A DNA stretch of 64,000 bases from Lepus europaeus (lineage: Eukaryota > Chordata > Mammalia > Lagomorpha > Leporidae). A model generated the notes under the pieces. That model was not told the origin of the DNA. It saw nothing but the letters and a program-made list of their open reading frames with translations, and made no database searches. The first letter of the stretch is position 1; every line of letters begins with the position of its first letter. Positions 57,236 to 64,000 of this stretch are shown here, piece by piece. Location: assembly GCF_033115175.1 (NCBI RefSeq), contig NC_084835.1, positions 85,433,948-85,497,947 on the forward strand, written 5' to 3'. The position numbers and the translations under genes are program-made.

Positions 57236-57879
57236 CTCAGTGAGGGTGGGCACGGAGCTACTGTGGATGTGGCACAGGGATGGTTGCTGACACAGGGAAG
57301 TCTCCCCGAGCTGATGTGTGAGCCGGGTGCGGGACTTGAGTTGGACCTTGAAGGATTCATTGGCAGGGTTTGCAAGGGAGGAAGGGCAAGGTGCAAGCAT
57401 CCCAGGTCAGGGAACAGCAGGTGCAAAGGCAGGGAGTGTGGAAAGCCGTGTGGAATGAGGAAGCAGCAATGCCACACACACACAGGCACACACGCATCCC
57501 TACCTTCCCTCTTCTCCCACCCTTTGGAACCTAAGCACATTCTCTGAGGTCCAAGGACTCTGAGCACTAGAAGGCTAGCCGGGACTTTAGACCTGGGTCC
57601 ATTCTCCTTCCACGCCCACCACGGCCTCCCTGGGCTTGGTCTAACTTCCTAAAACTCACAGTGCCACAGTTCTTCTTGGACTCCCAGGCCTACCCAATCT
57701 CTATGTTACCCCACATCTTATGTGACAAGAGCCTGCAGGGCACACCTTCCACCTCACAGGAGCCTCGGCTGCCCCAGCCAGCCAGGCCTGCCCACCTTGG
57801 GGCCCCGTGGTGCCCTGCCCCCAGCTGTAGTCCTGACTCGCGCACTCCAGGAGGGGTGTTGACCACCACAGCAATAGCA

Positions 57880-58025
57880 AGACTCGTGATGTTTTCATCT
57901 GTCCCAGGGTCGCTCGGTCCAGATGGTGAGCACAGCAGAACAGATTAAGGAACTGAGGCATGGAGAAGGTAAGTTGTTTTCCCAAGAATTCACACCCAGC
58001 CACCGGCGAGCCAGGACTCACATCC
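57880..58025 (-). repeat. MIR SINE fragment
   Basis: A degenerate MIR core in reverse orientation: aacagattaaggaactgagg, catggagaaggtaagttgtt. Confidence 0.6.
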
Positions 58026-58764
58026 AGGCGCCTGGTGGAAGATGCTGCTCCCTGGAACACTCACTTTCACATCCCTCTGTCTCCACCAGGACGACTGGCA
58101 AAATGCTTGTGAACCACACTGCTGTGGGAGGCCAGGGCTTCAGGTCAGAGCTCAGGAGAGTGCACGGGAAAGGGCCCCGTGGTTTGCTGCTAAGCTGCTC
58201 ATGGCGACCTGGGGCCCCCCAGGCATGCCTCACAGACCCTATCCACTCTTGCCTGTCTCTCTATCTTGCCTGGCTGTCTTAAAGTCCCCTGGGGACCCAA
58301 GGAGCTAAGACACTTTCCTGTGGTGTCCCCAAGCCTTCCCCTCCCCAGATCTTGGTGGAGGGGGAAGTAGGGGGAAGGGTCCTGTCTTCATCACATAGGA
58401 AGCCTACCCTGGCAGGGTCCTCTGTAACAGCTGTCACTCCCTTCAGCCAGCCAAGCCCCTCCCCAACCCCAGGCACCTGCTCAAGGCAGAGGTGTGGCTC
58501 CTGAAAAAGCAGCTTGCACGGCTGGTCCAGAGCCCACAAGGAGCTTACAACATGTGTGTGTAGACAGAACTGGAAGTTGCGGTGTTTCCACCCTCTGCAA
58601 GGTGGGTCAGCGTGGATGTCCTGAGGGGCAGGAGCTGAGCCTTGGGGTCCAGGATGGGTGAGGGGTCCGAAGCCATACCCACCCCACTTGCTGCCTTCTG
58701 CTCTGGCCCTGGGGCCCTCCATCTGCGCCTGCCTGGGGCCTCCTGGCGGCTCCCGCAGAAGTCA

Positions 58765-59050
58765 CCTTTCACTGGAGCGGTGGCGCGGCCGGCTCTCCAG
58801 GTAACTGATTCTACATTTGATGTGCTACATTATCCTTCCCGGGTGCACGGCGCACGACAGACGGGCCCGCAGTTCTGTGGGGACTTCTCCGCAGCGAACC
58901 CTGTTGTCTAATGGGGTTTCCGCCGGCGTCTGGCATACTCGCCGGCATTTCGCCCATCACAGGATAATTTATAGCATAATGGGGCCTTTTTTTTCCCTTT
59001 ATATCACGCGGGAGCATAAATTATGGCCAGTTTGTCCTCCGCTCTCAAGG
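58765..59050. promoter_or_regulatory. Candidate conserved noncoding element (enhancer-like)
   Basis: Unique sequence mixing CpG with AT-rich transcription-factor-type cores (CATTTGATGTGC, TCTAATGGGG, GGATAATTTATAGCATAATG, CTTTATATCACG, CATAAATTATGG) and no repeat signature. It sits inside a large neuronal-gene intron, where such elements often act as enhancers. Function is inferred only. Confidence 0.45.
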
Positions 59051-60454
59051 AGACAGACAAAGCAGGGCTTTATTCCAGCGAGGGGAGGCGGTTTCTGCAG
59101 GGGCTGGGTAGGGACTGGGGGATCCATGGGGAGGAGGGACAAGAGGAAGAAAGCCCAAGGAGTGGGGTTAGCAACATCTCAGTGACAGGGCCAAGAACTG
59201 GCTCCAGGAGGCTGCAAATGCTGGGGAAGAAATAAAAGACCCACGTGGAGCTGTTTGTCTCTATTAACCGCAGAGCGGAGCCTCATTGGCTGAGCAGCAC
59301 AGCCATGCAGCGTTGCCGCCCGCACACGACCGTGCCACTGGCCAGCTCTAACCCTAGCCCCAGGCTCACGCTCCTGTGGACCTCCGATCTGCCCCGCTGT
59401 AGCCCCCGTGTCCCCCAGCCTCACAGAGGAAGCCCTTCCACCTCCTGGCCCACTTTTAGTGTTGAGGGTGGGGCTTGCTTCCTGGGAAAGGGGAGCTGTC
59501 CAGCAGCTGGTGCTGTCTGCTGCAGGAGCAGTCACACCTGAGTCAGGACAGACTGGCCTGGGGGTTGCTACCTACCGGGCTGGGGTCTTCAGAGGCCACC
59601 TGGCCCAGGCTCCCCCTGTGCGTGGGGAAGAGGCTTCCTGAATACCTGGGCAGAAGCTCCACTGCCCTCCATGCAAAACCCAGGACACAGACCCCCACAC
59701 GTCTGTCTCTGGTGCCTCCCTAGCTCAAAGCCCAAGTTCTACCCCTGGAGCACTGGAGACTGCTCCCTCTTCCTCAGCCCTTCAGAAATTAACAGCAGGT
59801 GTCTCAGTCCCCAGCCCTGGCTGCTGGAAAAAGCACCCAGAGGCATCCACGCATCCAGATGCCTGGGGCCAGCCCTGAGACACACACTCGGCTCATGGGT
59901 CTGGAGCCCAGTAGTTTTGGTTTTGACTTTGAGAAGCTGCTCAGGTGACAGCAACAGGCAGCCAGGGCTGGGAAAGGCTGCTATGGTCTCTTTTTGCTGG
60001 GCCTCTCTCCTGGGCACTGCTTCTCGGGCCCTCTGTTTGAGACTGCAGGCTCCTGGGCCCTGTTTGCCTGAGGGGGATGGCGGCACCCACCCTTTCTACC
60101 CTGATACCTAAGCCTGGGCACCCCACTCACAGGAGTCATCCAGAAAGACATCAGCCTAATTTTAGGAGGGGAGTTCTCTGGGTTAACAGCAGGCTTACCC
60201 CCTCTGATGGCTTTGCAAAATCCCCTCTCCTTTCTCCTCTCTTCTCTCTCGGCTCCTTTCCCCCTCCATCCATCAGGCCAGCTCTGCTCTAAGAGGGGGG
60301 CCTGGGCTCCTCTTTCATCTTCCCTCTTGGTTCCCTTCCTCTCTCACTTTGATCCAGCTACCCTGGCCCTCCTGGAGACACTGCCACCCACCCCCATAGA
60401 ACTCCCCCAGCTTAGATACACACTGTATCAACTCACGACTGATAATGGACTCCA

Positions 60455-60640
60455 GATAGACACAGAGATGGATGGATGATAGACATGATTAATAGATGCT
60501 GGATACCCAGATTAAATGTTAGATGATAGATAGATACACAGATAACACAGATGAGAGACAAATGATTGCAGAAAGCAGATAGATTTATGATGGATGGCTC
60601 ATAAGTAGCAATAGGTAAATGTGGATGGATGGATGACCAA
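60455..60640. repeat. Degenerate GATA/GATG simple repeat
   Basis: Repeated gatggatggat and gatagatagat blocks with heavy decay. Confidence 0.8.
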
Positions 60641-61189
60641 GATATTTCTGAAGGCCTCAGATAAAAATGCAAAAGTTCAAAAAACTAGTCATGGGCACCC
60701 ACACCTATTGGGGTGCTGGCTCTCAGAAGAACAAGGAATGCTGCTCTGCTCAAGACCTGTCTGTTCCCACTCAGGTCCCTGAAATTCCACATTACCGATG
60801 GGTTTGTGACTCACATACATGTCAGTCAGGCTGGCTTACTGTGGATACCTGCAGATGCTCTGGGACCCTTCTCAGAGCCTACGGACAGGCCAAGACCACC
60901 TCTTGAGCCCCTACAATACCTGATGAGGGCCTCTCTTCCTGCAAAGAGAGACATTTCCTATACAGGTGCACATTCCCTAAAGGCCAAGGCCATGGCCTCC
61001 AACCCCACACAGCAGGTAGGTCAGTTTTTGGAGTGTGGCAGACCTGACTGGCCCCTGCAGTTAGGTGGCAGGTGTTGGCCTGCCTGGTATATGCAGAAAT
61101 GAAAGAGACTGAACCATTCATTGCCTCAGTCAAGGATCATGCCCTCAGAAAGGATGGCGATAAGTGACGTGTCCTGAGTGCCACATCAG

Positions 61190-61330
61190 GGCCAATCATT
61201 GCTCAGAGCACTGTAATTTTAGCCAGTCATCCCCATTTCACAGATGAGTACACTGAGGCATGAGAGATTTGGCAACTTGCTGGAGGTCCCAGAGCTAGTA
61301 AACAGCAGAGCAAGGGAGTGAACCCAAGGG
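61190..61330 (-). repeat. MIR SINE fragment
   Basis: Reverse-orientation core: catccccatttcacagatga followed by gtacactgaggcatgagaga and cagagctagtaaacagcaga. Confidence 0.8.
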
Positions 61331-62219
61331 GTCTGGCTCCTGAGATGTCATCTACCACCCTGAAGGCAGCCCTCTTGCCCTTCTTATCATTCAGCACGGC
61401 CAAGAGGCTCGGGGATAGGAAGGGGCAGCATGATTTGTAATGACTGATGAGATCAGGAGGGCGGTGCCAGCTTCCTGAGGCCGGTGTTGCTAACAACAGA
61501 GAGGCCTGCACTTGAGAGCCAAGGGCAGTACTTGGTTACCACAAAGTTCAGGACACAGAGTGGCAGAAAGGGGATCCTCATGTCTCAGAAACTGCACGCC
61601 AGCAGTAGGGCTGCCACAGACACCTCCTATTATATACCAGCCAGCGGGGCAGTCAACAGGGTCTGTGCCAGGTGCTGTGTTAGGAGAGACAGGAAAGAGT
61701 TCATCTTTGGCTCTGCTGTGGGGGCGGGGGGGGGGGCAGAGCACGAGGGATGCAGGTGCAAGAGCGAGGCTGGGACTGACTGAGGGTGCAGCATGAAGAG
61801 GTTGCTGGCCAGGGCATAGCTGAGGCCTGGGGCCCGGAGGACAGGCCACCCTGCCTCCCTTCTCTGGGTTGGGGTGGCGAGAAGGAAGGAATACAGAGGA
61901 TGCGTGCACAGAGGAGGGAGTGCAAAGGCTTTTACTCAGCTCCAGTGACCGTTTGCAAGGAGCTGGGGAATCAGGCTTTGAACCACGCAACACAAACCTC
62001 CCACCAACCGTCTCCAGAGGGGCGGTCTGGGAGTGAAGGAAGTGGGAGAAGGCGCCGGATTGCTGGCTGGTGTCCCCCAGCCTGTCCTCCCCAGCCCACG
62101 GCAGCCAGGCTCCTTCACAGGGGACGTGCCTTTTGGATGTCCTGACACTCGGCTCAGTGTGGCAGGTGTTTCCATCCATTCTGCCCACTTCTCACGATCA
62201 TGCTTCATTAGAGCATGAT

Positions 62220-62340
62220 TACAGCCCCATTGAACAGGTCAGTTAACTGAGGCCCAGAGAGGCCGAGTAACACGCCGAGATGCACAGGGGCAGCGAGCAG
62301 TGTAGGTGGGATCGGAGGCATACTGTCTCTGACAGCTGCG
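62220..62340 (-). repeat. MIR SINE fragment
   Basis: Reverse-orientation core: ttaactgaggcccagagagg then ccgagtaacacgccgagatg. Confidence 0.7.
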
Positions 62341-64000
62341 CCACGCCTTCCCGCCTTCCCGGTTTTGTGACATGCAGTGTGACTCACACTGGAATTCCAG
62401 CTTGAGGCTTCTGCGCCTTTGGATTCAGCATTGAAGCCTTTGAAATGTGGTGGCCCTGGTCACCTCAACGCGGCTGATTTGGCCAGAAAGTGCCTTATGA
62501 TCAAAGGGATCAGATAAGCTTTCAGGTCCCTAGCACTTGAGCATGAAAAGAGGGGATGGTGATGGTGAGAGAGGCAGCAGGAAGGGGTGGGGCCGGGGAA
62601 GACAGAGGGAGAGTGAGGGGTGGGGAGGGGAGAAGGGCTGTGGGGGCAGCAGGGGAGGGGTCTGTGGTGCTACCTGGGTGGGCTGGGCAATTACAGACAG
62701 TAACAAGGAGCTACCCCACCCCGCCTGGGCTTAGGGTGAGGAAGAGGAGGCTAATGGAGAAAGAGGAACAGAAGAAGGGGAAAGACAACAGCTCTCATCT
62801 GGGACCCCCTTGGTGGCCAGAGGGAGGGCTCCCTGCCAGCCTGCACCCTCCCAATCTCCCAGGGCACCGCAGCTGTTAGCCCAGGGCAGTGGTGCCACCT
62901 GCACTTGGGGTCCCAGGTTCCTCAAACTTAATCTGCTGACTGCATCACAAACACCTCACTCGCAAGCCTATGTGATGATTTTTCAAATGCATTACAGGTG
63001 CTGTTATGATTTTTAAAAATACAAATCCATTTAGAAGCACCGCCATGGAATTCAAGGTAGCTTTTTGTCATTTTGCATTCTCTCAAACAATGGATACTCA
63101 AAGTGAAACATCTGTCAAGGTGGGTGCTGATGAATTTTTGATGCTGGAAATGGCTCCTTAACCTTGAAAAGTCTGGGGAGGCTGATCCAAGGGGGGGCCA
63201 GGGAACTCAGGGAGGAGAAAGTGCTGCCACAGAAATCCCGGGCCGAGCCATTTACCCAGGAGACCTTAGCACGCCCCATCCAGAAAGGGAGAGCATAGTG
63301 GAGGCACCTGTCATCAGTAACCTCGCCTCTGGCATGGTCTTCATTTGCTGCCTCCTGCCCTTCCCTGCAGTCGGATCCTTAAGGTCATGCTCTGATATGG
63401 CAAGATGAGATAAATCAGGAAGTGAGAGTGATGGAGTCCACACCCGTTTTCAGTTAACAGCCGGGAGTCAGCTTCTCTACTGATGGGCGGACAGGAGCTT
63501 TGTGTCTCTTTACTACTGGGAGGGCCTGGCTTGGTGCCTGCCACTTAGCACAAGCTCCATAAACACCGCTTGAATGAACAGTGACAGTAACCCAAGTCCT
63601 GAAAGGTACATTTAACCTGAGACAGCTCAGGGTGAGGACGGGAGCCTGGGCCACACCCACACTCGGGGTGGCCAGGACCAAATAGGAAAGCACCTTGGAT
63701 TTAGTGGCTTGGGGCTTGGATTTGGTTTCTCTATGGCTGTGACCAGCCCTGGGTCTGAGACACGGGGCTCAGGCTGCAGCAAGGGGCTGGACTGAAGACT
63801 GGCAGGGCAAGGCCATGGGTATTGAGGATCCCTTTGACCAACAGGCACCTGCTTACAGGGTGGTCAGCTGTACTCACTTCCTCTCTCACATTGCACTGGG
63901 GACATCCCTCCCAGTTCTTCAGCATCCATAGGCATTTTTTAGAACATCTGCTTTTGGCCATCTCTACTCAGACATTCCCCATACGCAGTTCCCACCCTCT

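Larger units (their letters stand above)
55109..58764 (-). other. CELF4: CELF4 upstream intron, middle part
   Basis: Mostly unique GC-rich sequence. Includes a conserved-looking AT-rich element at 55415-55590, an L2 3' end at about 57150-57235 and a MIR remnant at about 57880-58020. No exon was recognised. Confidence 0.7.
59051..64000 (-). other. CELF4: CELF4 upstream intron, distal part to window edge
   Basis: Unique sequence with a degenerate GATA/GATG simple-repeat zone (60455-60640), MIR remnants (61190-61330 and 62220-62340), a candidate element at 62370-62520, an AT-rich conserved-looking patch at 62940-63165 and a short L2/MIR scrap at 63510-63590. No exon, RNA gene or young transposon was recognised. 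Assigning it to the CELF4 intron is an inference from missing 5' exons. Confidence 0.65.

Overview
This is a mammalian genomic window, most probably from a lagomorph (rabbit or close relative). About seventeen tRNA-derived SINEs carry the rabbit C-repeat (CSINE) signature: a GGGGCTGGC start, a B-box-like GGTTCGAGTCC, a CT-rich segment and an AAATAAATAAATAAATC-type A-rich tail. Rabbit-type L1 3' ends and old MIR, L2 and L1 fragments are also present. There are no bacterial or plasmid features.

The one gene I can identify is CELF4 (CUGBP Elav-like family member 4, a neuronal RNA-binding splicing and translation regulator) on the minus strand. The window holds nine consecutive protein-coding exons and a separate long 3'UTR exon. 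Right to left they are 50426-50554 and 50057-50136 (RRM2), 49622-49765 (end of RRM2 and start of the linker), 48462-48609, 46875-47024, 43254-43316 and 41845-41928 (Ala/Gln/Pro-rich linker), 38639-38782 and 33749-33920 (RRM3 and stop), then an inferred terminal exon at about 23815-28287. All reading phases agree across every junction and give about 355 residues through the TGA at 33793-33795. The 5' exons (start codon, RRM1, RRM1-RRM2 spacer) were not found and should lie to the right of base 64000.

Layout: 1 to about 23.8 kb is the 3' flank of CELF4, dense in SINEs with nested L1 and SINE insertions and no gene I can support. 23.8-28.3 kb is an AT-rich 3'UTR without SINEs. 28.3-50.6 kb is the exon-intron body, GC-rich and without SINEs. 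50.6-64 kb is upstream intron with one SINE and several segments that look like conserved noncoding elements.

The sequence suggests several layers of post-transcriptional control: a UG repeat just upstream of the 3'UTR exon, a stop codon 44 nt before the last exon junction, several poly(A) signals, a 60-nt alternative donor inside RRM3, a tandem NAGNAG acceptor, a 63-nt exon with a weak donor, and a run of exons that can be skipped in frame. No non-coding RNA gene, CRISPR array, intact transposon or novel multi-gene system was found.
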